Origin: Pseudodonghicola xiamenensis DSM 18339
GTDB lineage: Bacteria > Pseudomonadota > Alphaproteobacteria > Rhodobacterales > Rhodobacteraceae
Length of the DNA stretch: 64,000 nucleotides
Reading direction: 5' to 3'
Assembly (NCBI RefSeq): GCF_000429365.1
Contig: NZ_KE386893.1
Span: forward strand, 1,792-65,791
In this document: piece by piece, positions 8,803-16,458 of the stretch
Numbering within the stretch: position 1 is the stretch's first letter
Layout: every line of letters starts with the position of its first letter
The notes under the pieces: model-generated
The model's input: the letters and a program-made list of their open reading frames with translations, nothing else
What the model was told of the DNA's origin: nothing
The model's database searches: none
Position numbers and translations under genes: made by a program

Positions 8803-9353
8803 TGCGTCTTGTCGTTCCCGCCTTGGCCCTGTCGATGACCCTGGCCGCCTGTTCCGAAACGCCCGCCCCCCGCGGCGCGGTTGACCGTCTCGCGCCGAAG
8901 CTTGCCGAGGCGCATTACAGCTATCGCTTTTCCGGCTGCACAAATTCGATGTCCCTGAGCGAACAGAAAAAGCTGCAGGCCTTTCTGCACGGGCTGCGGT
9001 TGACCCCGGATGATGTGCTGATCGTCACCCTGCCCAAGGGCAAGGATACCGCCGGAGATCGCCAGCGCTATCGCACCATGGCCAGCCTTCTGGCCGTGGC
9101 GCCGGCGCAGAAGCGGTTCCTTGGGGCGCAGGATTTCCGCAGCGATTGCAGCAGCGCGCAAAGCGTGGGGTCGATCCGCGTGGTGCGGACCCTGGCGGTG
9201 CAGGCCGATTGCAGTCTCGGCACCCGGCCGAATGGTTGCGTCTCGGCGCAGAACCTGGCCACGATGATCGCCACTCCGTCCGATGCCTTCCTGCCGCCGC
9301 AGACGGCGCCGGGGCGCACCGGTCTGAGCCGCAAGACGGGAGATCAGGGGTGA
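8802..9353 (+). CDS. cpaD: CpaD-like Tad pilus lipoprotein
   Basis: 183 residues. Two consecutive ATGs lie at 8799 and 8802; both overlap the end of cpaC, and I use the second. A lipoprotein signal ends in LAAC, making Cys17 the lipidation site. The rest has four further Cys residues and a C-terminal phrase (GCVSAQNLATMIATPSDAF) matching the CpaD/TadD-like pilus-biogenesis lipoprotein family, in which NLA-MV-PSD is the usual ending. It probably helps secretin assembly or stability at the outer membrane. The next gene follows with a gap of two bases. Confidence 0.82.
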   Translation: MRLVVPALALSMTLAACSETPAPRGAVDRLAPKLAEAHYSYRFSGCTNSMSLSEQKKLQAFLHGLRLTPDDVLIVTLPKGKDTAGDRQRYRTMASLLAVAPAQKRFLGAQDFRSDCSSAQSVGSIRVVRTLAVQADCSLGTRPNGCVSAQNLATMIATPSDAFLPPQTAPGRTGLSRKTGDQG

Positions 9354-9355
9354 CG

Positions 9356-9814
9356 ATGTCCGGGCGGGCCGGGCTGTGGCACAGGCTGTCGCGTTTCGGC
9401 GCGGAGGAAGCCGGGATGGTGACGATCGAATTCGTGATCATCTTTCCGATCCTGGTGTTCTTCCTCTTGTTCATCTTCGCCACCAGCCTCTACATCGGCA
9501 CCGCCAGCGATCTGCAGCAGGCGGTGCAGACCCTGGCAAGGGCCTCGGTCGGGGTGCTGAGCGAGGGGGGGGAGGAGATTGATCTGTGTTCGGTGTTGAG
9601 CACGGATTTCCTGCCCACGGTGATCGAGCAGAGCCCGTTGCTGAGCCTCGACAGGATCACCTTTCCCACCAGCTGCGCCGATCAGCCCGGCGATGATGGC
9701 GGCATCCACCTGACCATGGAATACAGCCTTGCGGGCAGCGCGCTGAAATCCGTCGCGCAATCGGTGGGGATGGAGTTCGGGACGATTTCGCGCAGCGCGG
9801 TGGTATTCTACTGA
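9356..9814 (+). CDS. tadE: TadE-family pseudopilin
   Basis: 152 residues from ATG 9356, which has AGGGG about 6 nt upstream; a GTG at 9350 is an alternative. The N-terminus has a short basic leader (LSRFGAEEAG), then the motif MVTIEFVIIFPILVFFLLFIF, with Glu at the fifth hydrophobic position as in TadE/TadF pseudopilins cleaved by the prepilin peptidase. Two Cys residues in the C-terminal half may form a disulfide. It probably acts as a minor pseudopilin priming Flp assembly. It is the last gene of the plus-strand run that starts with cpaC; a hairpin lies just after its stop. Confidence 0.85.
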   Translation: MSGRAGLWHRLSRFGAEEAGMVTIEFVIIFPILVFFLLFIFATSLYIGTASDLQQAVQTLARASVGVLSEGGEEIDLCSVLSTDFLPTVIEQSPLLSLDRITFPTSCADQPGDDGGIHLTMEYSLAGSALKSVAQSVGMEFGTISRSAVVFY

Positions 9815-9824
9815 TACCTCCGGT

Positions 9825-9857
9825 GACCGGGGTCGGCCCTGAGCATGGGCCCCGGTC
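9825..9857. terminator. Convergent hairpin between tadE and tadG
   Basis: GACCGGG at 9825-9831 pairs with CCCGGTC at 9851-9857, and an inner GCCC/GGGC pairing extends the stem past a short bulge. It sits between two convergent stop codons (9814 and 9866) and could serve both strands. Confidence 0.55.
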
Positions 9858-9865
9858 CACTGCCA

Positions 9866-11674
9866 TCAGTTCACCAGCGATACACCACCCCGGCCGGAAC
9901 AGGTGTAATCATTCAGGATGATGTCGACGCGCGCGGTGTCGATGCCCAGAAGCGTCAGCAGGTTCTCAGCCAGCTCGTTCACCGGGATCAGATAGGTGAA
10001 CAGCTTGGCGATGAGGTCGAGCAGATTGGCAATATGCGAGACCAACTCGTCCACCGTCACGAGGACAAGGTTGATCAGGCAGGACAGCGGACCCTTGCAG
10101 ATCGACCAGCGGTCCCTGTCATCGACGAGACTGTTGGTCAGACCGCGCAGCACATCGCCGAGCGAGGTGATGAGACTGTCGAGAAGAATGGTCCCGGGCA
10201 CGGCCACCGGGACGCCGATTTCATCCTTGCGGATATAGATGGTCTGCGTCGATGGGGCCAGTTCCACCGCCTCGGTTTGCTTGCCGTCATCGCCATTGAT
10301 CGGGGCGAACAGCGACAGGCCGAGACCGAGACCGGCGGCCGAGGATTGTACCTCGAAGGTGGCGACGATATCGTCGTCCTCGGTCGCGTCACAGTTTAGA
10401 TCGACTAGGGTGGCGGTGGCATTGGCAGCGTCGAGCGAGAGCGACAGGTTCAGCAGTGGTACCCCGAGGTTCAGGAGCTCCGTCTGCAGCGCAAGATCAA
10501 GCTGGCTGATGCTCCCGGTCAATGGCTCTTCCTCGGACACCGGGCCGGCGAAGGTTACCGGTGACCGGATCAGCCCGGTTTCGAGCTGCACATTCGCCAG
10601 TGGGCTGAGATCGAGCCCGAGGTCGACCGACAGCCGTTCACTCGGGTCGGCTCCCGACAGCCCGGCGGCAGCGGTCAGCAGATCGTAGAGCCCGATGTTG
10701 AGATCGGGGAGGATATCGCCGAGTTTGACTTCGAGAAGCTGGGGCGAGAGATGGAGCAATTGGCCCAGCGAGATATTGCCGCTGGCCCCCGACACCAGGG
10801 TGGGATCGAGGCCGGCGGCCTCCAGCAGGTTTTCCAGCAGAACCCCGGTGTCGATTGGCAGATCGAGAACGTCGCCGAAGGTGGCGACACCGGCATCGAC
10901 GTTGAGAGAGACGAGGTTGAGCAGCCTGTTGATATTCACCGTGGCATCGGCCAGCCCGGTATAGCCGAGCACGTCGAGATCAATCCCGAGCCTGTCTTCG
11001 CCGAGCAGCGCATTGAGCAGGGGGGCAAGCAGGGGAGATTCATCGGTGTGCACGCTGAGCAGCCGGTTGCGCAGCGTGAAGGCCGCATAGGCGCCTTTCG
11101 TGTGCGCCACCGCAGAACGGGTGATCAGCCGGCTGTCCTTCGGCACGAAAGCGGACCACAGGAAGGCATACCAGGGCATCGCGACCGTAACCTTCACAGC
11201 GTTCACGCCGGTTGGGTCGCTCTGGTTTTCTGCCGCGACGAAACCGGTCGAGGGGCTGAAGGCGCCGAAGATGATGTCATCGGTTGTCAGGGTGATTTCG
11301 CCATATTGATCGTTGCTGTGCACCACGTATTCGGCAAGGCCCCGCGCAGCGTCCAGATCATAGAGCCGCGAGGCCGCGCTTTGCGCCGCAAGGTCGGCCT
11401 GGCCCTGGGCATAGAGCTTTTGCGCGTTCAATTGGCTCAGATCCACGGCGAGCCCGCCAAGCAGCAGAACGCCGGGCAGCAGCAGCACCACAAAGAGGGT
11501 TATCGCGCCGCTTTCCCCTTTCGCGAATCGACGCAGTCGTGCAGACAACCTCCGGGGTTGTCTGCCACGCTCTGCGGCGGGGGCATCTGGTTGCAGCATC
11601 AAATGGCTTGGTTTTCGAAAGCCGCGTTTTCGTGGGGCGAAATCCGTTTGGTGTTGATCGTGCTGTTCAAGCAT
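9866..11674 (-). CDS. tadG: TadG-like pilus assembly protein
   Basis: About 602 residues from ATG 11674. The start is uncertain: a TTG at 11728 and an ATG at 11599 are also in frame and none has a strong RBS. A basic segment is followed by GAITLFVVLLLPGVLLLGGLAVDLSQL, the TadG-type N-terminal membrane anchor with its LAVDL phrase, then the QADLAAQSAA phrase common to TadG proteins. The remainder (about 150-600) is unusually rich in Leu-Asn-Leu-Asp stretches such as LLNLVSLNVD and LLNLGVPLLNLSL, and I cannot identify a von Willebrand domain. The C-terminus has a Cys pair (CKGPLSC). It is encoded opposite to its neighbours. Likely an inner-membrane-anchored periplasmic pilus component. Confidence 0.75.
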   Translation of the reverse strand: MLEQHDQHQTDFAPRKRGFRKPSHLMLQPDAPAAERGRQPRRLSARLRRFAKGESGAITLFVVLLLPGVLLLGGLAVDLSQLNAQKLYAQGQADLAAQSAASRLYDLDAARGLAEYVVHSNDQYGEITLTTDDIIFGAFSPSTGFVAAENQSDPTGVNAVKVTVAMPWYAFLWSAFVPKDSRLITRSAVAHTKGAYAAFTLRNRLLSVHTDESPLLAPLLNALLGEDRLGIDLDVLGYTGLADATVNINRLLNLVSLNVDAGVATFGDVLDLPIDTGVLLENLLEAAGLDPTLVSGASGNISLGQLLHLSPQLLEVKLGDILPDLNIGLYDLLTAAAGLSGADPSERLSVDLGLDLSPLANVQLETGLIRSPVTFAGPVSEEEPLTGSISQLDLALQTELLNLGVPLLNLSLSLDAANATATLVDLNCDATEDDDIVATFEVQSSAAGLGLGLSLFAPINGDDGKQTEAVELAPSTQTIYIRKDEIGVPVAVPGTILLDSLITSLGDVLRGLTNSLVDDRDRWSICKGPLSCLINLVLVTVDELVSHIANLLDLIAKLFTYLIPVNELAENLLTLLGIDTARVDIILNDYTCSGRGGVSLVN

Positions 11675-12001
11675 TCGCGCACAAGATCCCTGATGGTTGA
11701 TCGACCCGTTGACGTCAGCCGACCGCAAGCGCGGTGTGGGGCAAATCCCGGTGGCTTTCTAAGGTAATACTATCGGTTGGAGCCCAGGATGAGAATTGGG
11801 ATAACGAAACTCGGTGACAGTTAACAGCCATCTCCTGCCGGGATTCTGGACATTGGCCGGATATGTCCCGGATGTACGAACATCATTGGTTCGTCAGGGC
11901 AGTCGGAGGCCATTGCCGCATTGCCTTTCCGCTTTGATCCCGGCAATCCCCTGAGTGTGAGCCGTAACCGATCAGATGCGCGTGAGCGAACGGATCGGGC
12001 A
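11675..12001. other. Divergent promoter region between tadG and the Omp85-like gene
   Basis: About 330 bases between two divergent genes. No gene is supported. It contains a 19-bp inverted repeat at 11876-11894 (listed separately) and locally AT-richer patches near 11760-11825 where promoters for either direction could lie. Confidence 0.5.
11876..11894. promoter_or_regulatory. Inverted repeat, possible operator
   Basis: ACGAAC (11876-11881) and GTTCGT (11889-11894) are perfect inverted 6-mers separated by 7 nt, in the divergent tadG/Omp85 intergenic region. The half-site spacing would suit a dimeric helix-turn-helix regulator. Confidence 0.35.
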
Positions 12002-13294
12002 ATGAAGAAGGACTGGACGATAGAAATGAAATGGGAAACCCGGGCAGCGATGCGTGGAACCTTCTTCTCTCTGATCCTGGGCGCTGTGCCCTCCGTGGCA
12101 CTGGCCGGCAAATATGCCCAGGTCGAGGTGCGGGGGAACGAATTTCTGCGCTCCGAGGATATCCTCGCTGCTTGCGAGATTTCCAGCGACGACAATTTCA
12201 CCAGCATCGAGATGGCGGCGATCCACGAATGCCTGATGTCGACGGGGCAGTTCGGATCGGTGCTCTTCGCGCCTCGGGGCGACACGATGACCATTGTGGT
12301 CAATGAGCTGAACTCCCGTCCCGGGCGGGTCGAGATCGGGGTGGAGATCGACAGTGAAGACGGGCTGATCGGATCGCTTTATTTCGAGCGCTTCAACCTG
12401 TTTCCCAAGACCTTCGGATCGTTCGAACTGCGGGGCTCCCGCGAGGCATCCAGCCTGCGGATGGGGCTTTACCGCAAGGATGTTTTCCCCGGCGGCTGGG
12501 ACATGGGGCTCGATGCCGGAGCGGTCAATGAACGGTATGACGATCTGGCCTATGATCACCGGCGGGCCTATCTGGAGCCCTTTATCGCGCAAAGTTTCGA
12601 CACTGGCGAACGGGTCGAATTCGGGTTGGGCTATCGCAGCGATGCGATCCGCAACGTGGATGTCGGCGCCAGCCCGCTGATCAAGGCCGATTCCGGTTCC
12701 CAGCGCGCGGCCTATGTGCGGATGAGCTATGCCTATCGTCAGGAGAACTGGTCCTTTAAGGCGCAGCAGTTCTTCTTCGGCCTAGGGACCGGTGATGTGG
12801 TCAGCAGATCGCATGCCGACATCTCGGGGAGGCTGGGGCTTCTGCCCGAAAAACTTGATCTCGTTCTGAGACTGGAGGGGGGCCACGTTACCGAGGTCAA
12901 GGGTGACGCGGCGCGGATTTCGGACCGCTTCGTTTCCAGCGGCGCCACCCTGCGCGGGTTTGCTTCTCGCGGGATCGGGCCGCGGGACAGTGGCGATTTT
13001 CTCGGCGGCGAAAATTATCTTGTCGGCAGCGCCGAGCTGCGCCGTGATATCGGCACGTTGTTCGGAACTGGCGCCAGCGTCGGGGGCTTTGTCGATGTCG
13101 GTTCGGTCTGGGGGTTGAGCGACACGCTTGGCGGCTCGGTCGATGACAGCCTGAATTGGCGGGCCTCGGTCGGGCTGGCGTTGACATTGAATGTGGGCAA
13201 TCTGCCGGTATCTGTTTTTGTCGCGGATCCGATCCGGAAAGAAGAGGGCGACAAAGAGCAGAACTTCGGTCTGTCAGTTTCCGCCAGGTTCTGA
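12002..13294 (+). CDS. Single-POTRA Omp85-like outer membrane barrel protein
   Basis: 430 residues from ATG 12002; ATGs at 12026 and 12053 are also possible. A signal peptide ends near VALAGK. One POTRA-like unit follows (about 40-105, with VEVRGNEFLRSEDIL and a two-Cys pair), then a barrel of alternating beta strands. The phrase RGFASRGIGPRD near residue 320 corresponds to the conserved RGF/VRGY motif of strand-loop 6 in BamA/TamA/ShlB proteins, and the C-terminus ends in an aromatic residue (SVSARF), the usual outer-membrane signature. It is shorter than BamA (five POTRAs) or TamA (three). It lies inside the Tad locus, upstream of tadD. It may insert or secrete a surface component of this system; that is inference. 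Confidence 0.78.
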   Translation: MKKDWTIEMKWETRAAMRGTFFSLILGAVPSVALAGKYAQVEVRGNEFLRSEDILAACEISSDDNFTSIEMAAIHECLMSTGQFGSVLFAPRGDTMTIVVNELNSRPGRVEIGVEIDSEDGLIGSLYFERFNLFPKTFGSFELRGSREASSLRMGLYRKDVFPGGWDMGLDAGAVNERYDDLAYDHRRAYLEPFIAQSFDTGERVEFGLGYRSDAIRNVDVGASPLIKADSGSQRAAYVRMSYAYRQENWSFKAQQFFFGLGTGDVVSRSHADISGRLGLLPEKLDLVLRLEGGHVTEVKGDAARISDRFVSSGATLRGFASRGIGPRDSGDFLGGENYLVGSAELRRDIGTLFGTGASVGGFVDVGSVWGLSDTLGGSVDDSLNWRASVGLALTLNVGNLPVSVFVADPIRKEEGDKEQNFGLSVSARF

Positions 13295-13338
13295 AATAGT
13301 CGCTGCGCCAGCCAATTGGATTTCGTGAAGAGAGTAAT

Positions 13339-14142
13339 ATGCGGTCCACAGTTTTGAGAATGCTTTTGGCGACGGGGCTTTGTCTCGGCCTCGCCGCATG
13401 CGGTGCCAGCCAGGGCGGTTTCAATCTGGGGTCGCAGAGTGCTTCGGCAAAGGCCTCGGGCACCGAAGCTGTGGCCGATGCTGCTTTTCTGGGGGAGACC
13501 TATGACAAGGCCGCGCAGCTTTACGAGAAGGCCGCGCTCGAGGATCCCAAGTCGGCTCATGCCTATCTCGGGCTGGGGCGCAGCTATATCGAGATGGGGC
13601 AGCTCGGCCGGGCCGAATTCGCGTTGCAGCGGGCCAATACGCTCGACAAGCGGAACCCGGATGTTCTCAATGAACTGGGGAACCTCAGGCTGCGGCGGTT
13701 GCATCCTGCCGAGGCGATCACTTTCTATGATCGGGCCCTGCGGATCGACCGGCACAACCTGTCGGCCTTGACCGGCAAGGCGGTTGCGCTGGATTTCCTG
13801 TCTCGCCACGGCGAGGCGCAGGAAGTGTATCGCCAGGCACTGCAATATTACCCGTCGAATTTCGTCTTGCTCAGCAATTACGCGCTCAGCCAGGTGCTGT
13901 CGGGACAGATCGGCACCGGGATGGCGACCATGGAAGAATTGCTGCGCGATCCCGAAAACGGGGCCAGTGTTCGGAGCAATATGGCATTGGCCTATGTTCT
14001 GGATGGACGCCGGCAGGATGCCTATGCGATGCTGTTGGGGACGATGAGCGAAGCCGATATCCGGGCAACGCTGCATCGCTATGATGAAATCCGCAAGCAG
14101 TTCAAGGCCGGTAAGCCCATAGGATATATGGTCTTTTCCTGA
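13339..14142 (+). CDS. tadD: TadD-like TPR lipoprotein of Tad pilus assembly
   Basis: 267 residues with a clear lipobox LGLAAC (Cys21). From about residue 45 to 230 it has consecutive tetratricopeptide repeats, visible as AAQLYEKAALEDPKSAHAYL, YIEMGQLGRAEF, and AITFYDRAL units. TadD-type TPR lipoproteins act as pilotins or scaffolds for the Tad secretin and outer-membrane subcomplex. The ATG is preceded by GAGAG. It is 44 bp after the Omp85-like gene, probably in one transcript. A 265-bp gap then separates it from the pseudo-receiver gene. Confidence 0.87.
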   Translation: MRSTVLRMLLATGLCLGLAACGASQGGFNLGSQSASAKASGTEAVADAAFLGETYDKAAQLYEKAALEDPKSAHAYLGLGRSYIEMGQLGRAEFALQRANTLDKRNPDVLNELGNLRLRRLHPAEAITFYDRALRIDRHNLSALTGKAVALDFLSRHGEAQEVYRQALQYYPSNFVLLSNYALSQVLSGQIGTGMATMEELLRDPENGASVRSNMALAYVLDGRRQDAYAMLLGTMSEADIRATLHRYDEIRKQFKAGKPIGYMVFS

Positions 14143-14407
14143 GGTTTCTCTGCCTGCGGGCGCAATGATCGGCAGGGTTGCCTTGATGCCGGCAGCTCCT
14201 GTCCGCTGACCCTCACCATTTTCATCTGATCCGGCCTTTCCAAGGCGGGGCTGACTGGCTCACCCTCGTGACCCTATTGGGTGCGGGGCGATATGTCGCG
14301 TTCATCATGCGGAAGAAATAGGCATAAAGATATTGATTTACAATCTAAAGTATGTATTCCTCATCTTTAAGACGCACTCTCATTTCCTTTGATGGAGGGA
14401 CATCGTC
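14143..14407. promoter_or_regulatory. AT-rich leader ahead of the pseudo-receiver gene
   Basis: This 265-bp gap has no gene. Its last 80 bases (about 14315-14390) are clearly AT-rich compared with the surroundings and include TTGATT at 14333-14338 and the short inverted repeat GATT-TAC-AATC. A promoter for the gene at 14408 is likely here, although no good -10 could be fixed. Confidence 0.4.
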
Positions 14408-15007
14408 ATGTCGATGCAAAAAGGAATGTTTCCGGATGCGGGGTTGAGTGGCGTTGAGCCGGCGGCTCACGATCACGACACCAAGGCATCGACGGGGTGG
14501 ATGAAGCAACTCGGGCTGATGGGGCTCAGTTCGGAGATGTTCACGCTCAGAAGCAACAAGCTTTGTCCCAAGGGCCTGTCCGTCTATCTCGGCCCTTCTG
14601 ACAGCACCAGCGTCGGCTATCGGGACTGGGTGTCTCAGTTCGGGGGCAATCTGATGGTGGTGTCCGAGGAAGAGCCTCCGGTGGAATGGCTTTTGAAATA
14701 TGCGGACAAGCTGGATTTCCTCCTGCTGGATTCCGATTATGTCGGTGATGTGGAGGATGTGGTGGATCTCTGCCTCTATCTCCGCCGTGCGGCACCCGGG
14801 CTCAAGATTGTGCTGATTTCCAGCCAGGTCCGGAATGACGATTTCACCGCCGAGCGCATGATGGCCTGCGATGCAACCTTGAAGGCGCCGTTTGACAGGT
14901 CGAGGTTGCAAGAGGCCTTCGAGGCTGCGCAGGAAAATAGCGCCTATTACAATCGGGTGCGCCAGATGACTCAGCTGTCGCCGCGGATTTCCCCCAGTGG
15001 TGCCTGA
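14408..15007 (+). CDS. Receiver-like protein lacking the acidic pair
   Basis: 199 residues with a strong RBS (GGAGG, 8 nt upstream). Residues about 50-185 have the alternating strand-helix pattern of a response-regulator receiver. The strand-3 region FLLLDSDYVGD supplies a candidate phospho-acceptor Asp, strand 4 ends in LISS, and strand 5 has LKAPF with the conserved Lys. The strand-1 region (GLSVYLGPSD) lacks the Asp/Glu pair that binds magnesium, so normal phosphorylation is doubtful. The first 50 residues are not recognised. There is no output domain. It sits between tadD and the pilin gene and ends before a strong hairpin; it may be a stand-alone adaptor for pilus assembly or control, comparable with the receiver-like N-terminus of CpaE proteins. 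Confidence 0.6.
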   Translation: MSMQKGMFPDAGLSGVEPAAHDHDTKASTGWMKQLGLMGLSSEMFTLRSNKLCPKGLSVYLGPSDSTSVGYRDWVSQFGGNLMVVSEEEPPVEWLLKYADKLDFLLLDSDYVGDVEDVVDLCLYLRRAAPGLKIVLISSQVRNDDFTAERMMACDATLKAPFDRSRLQEAFEAAQENSAYYNRVRQMTQLSPRISPSGA

Positions 15008-15049
15008 TCGGTGCAGGATTCCTGAATTGATCAGAGGCAGTTGAGGCCC

Positions 15050-15088
15050 GGTTCCACGGCCAGTCCACCCACAACTGGCCGTGGAACC
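15050..15088 (+). terminator. Strong hairpin between pseudo-receiver and pilin genes
   Basis: A perfect 14-bp inverted repeat (15050-15063 with 15075-15088) encloses an 11-nt loop and is followed by a T-richer stretch (CGTTTCCTGTCGTTTTG). It begins 42 bases after the stop of the upstream gene. Confidence 0.7.
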
Positions 15089-15177
15089 TCGTTTCCTGTC
15101 GTTTTGTTGCGGCGGCACGATGCGTTTCGGGTTTGCGGGGATAGGTTTACGTAAGGGAAATGAGCAGGGTGACAAAA

Positions 15178-15423
15178 ATGCATATGGCCGACGGTATTCG
15201 TTTGGCTATAAAGTTCTTGGGGCTGCGCTGCCGGGATGAAAGCGGCGCGGTCACTGTGGAGTGGGTGGTTCTTACATCTGCGGTGGTTGCGCTTGCTGCC
15301 GGTGTCGGGAGTTTGTTGGTCGGTGACGGTGATGGCACCGTGCTGCAGGCACTCCATACGCTCTTGGACAGGGTGATGGACGAAGCGGCAGGAGCCGCCG
15401 GTGGCGATGGTACCGGGCTTTGA
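15178..15423 (+). CDS. flp: Flp-type Tad pilin-like protein
   Basis: 81 residues from ATG 15178, chosen because AGGG lies about 8 nt upstream; an ATG at 15160 is also in frame. A charged leader (CRDESG) precedes AVTVEWVVLTSAVVALAAGVGSLL, which fits a Flp prepilin: cleavage after Gly, Glu at mature position 5, and a hydrophobic N-terminal helix. The residue after Glu is Trp instead of the usual Tyr. The C-terminal part is short, ending in a Gly/Ala-rich tail. It is the only Flp-like candidate in the window and immediately precedes cpaB. It could be the major pilin or a minor pseudopilin. Confidence 0.75.
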   Translation: MHMADGIRLAIKFLGLRCRDESGAVTVEWVVLTSAVVALAAGVGSLLVGDGDGTVLQALHTLLDRVMDEAAGAAGGDGTGL

Positions 15424-15462
15424 GTGAGCCTCCCACAGAATAGATTTGTTTCTGGGGACCCA

Positions 15463-16458
15463 ATGCGTCGTAAAGTTCTGATATTACTGGTTGCTGGTGT
15501 ACTTTTGTCCGGCTTGTCCGGCATTGGTATCTATTTGTATGTCGGGGCGCTCGAAGATCAGCTCGCCGGGTCGCGTGACAAATTGCGGCGGATGCAGGCC
15601 GATATGGACGCGATCGCCACGGTTGTCGAAGTGCCAGTGCTCAAGGCCGATGTGGCACAGGGCGGGGCAATCACCTTCGGTGGGTTGGAAATGGCGCGGG
15701 TTTCGCTGGCGCATATGCCGGCCGATGTGCTGCGGGATGCGACCGAATTGCTGGGAGCGGATAACGCTCCCCAGACCGTGATTGCCGGGGTCGGCATGAC
15801 CAAGGGCCAGGTTCTGCTGCGTTCGCAGATCCTGCTGCCCGACACCCGGCGCAGCGGGACGATCATGGTGCCGCTCGGTCATCAGGTATTTCCGCTGCGA
15901 GCCGCGAATCTTGCGGATTATCAGGATCGCCTGAAACCCGGCGATTCGGTGGATGTCTTTTGGCGGACGATCGATCGGAAAGGGAACCGGACGACGCGGT
16001 TCCTGGTTGCGGGGATGCAGGTCGCCCAAGTCAAACCCGCCGAGGGAGACGGCGCGGCACCGGTGGCCCTGATCCGGCCAGAAAGTATCTTCCTGGTCGG
16101 TCGCCCCGAGCAGGTCAGCCTGCTGGTTCAGACCGAGGGCCGTGGAGAGCTGTTCTTGGCTCCGGGCGGGACCGGTGGCGTATTCCCGTCGCATGCTGTG
16201 GCGGTGGACAATCAGACCCTGGCGCAACGACCTTTGGCGAAGGAACCGCCTGCGGGCGATTTGGCGGCGGGGATCGGCCAGTTTGCCTCGACCGGGCAGG
16301 GGGCAGCGCCAGCCGAGGTCGGCGCGCGGGCCGGAACACCGGGCCTGGCCGATAGTGGTCTTGCCGGGCTGCTCACGGCTGAGGCGACACCCGAGACCTG
16401 TTTCATGACCGTGGTCAAGGGCTCTGCCCGTTCGGTGATCGAGGTGCCTTGCCGATGA
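15463..16458 (+). CDS. cpaB: CpaB/RcpC-type Tad pilus protein
   Basis: 331 residues from ATG 15463, with GGGG about 6 nt upstream; a GTG at 15424 abutting the pilin stop is less likely. The N-terminus has two Arg and one transmembrane helix (about 4-25). A SAF/CpaB region follows (about 50-215) with VEVPVLKADVAQGGAITFG, GMTKGQVLL and the LKPGDSVDVFW phrase diagnostic of CpaB. The last 100 residues are a low-complexity Ala/Gly/Pro segment plus a short tail with a Cys pair. CpaB is a periplasmic/inner-membrane component thought to link secretin and inner-membrane platform. Its stop overlaps the start of cpaE. Confidence 0.87.
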   Translation: MRRKVLILLVAGVLLSGLSGIGIYLYVGALEDQLAGSRDKLRRMQADMDAIATVVEVPVLKADVAQGGAITFGGLEMARVSLAHMPADVLRDATELLGADNAPQTVIAGVGMTKGQVLLRSQILLPDTRRSGTIMVPLGHQVFPLRAANLADYQDRLKPGDSVDVFWRTIDRKGNRTTRFLVAGMQVAQVKPAEGDGAAPVALIRPESIFLVGRPEQVSLLVQTEGRGELFLAPGGTGGVFPSHAVAVDNQTLAQRPLAKEPPAGDLAAGIGQFASTGQGAAPAEVGARAGTPGLADSGLAGLLTAEATPETCFMTVVKGSARSVIEVPCR

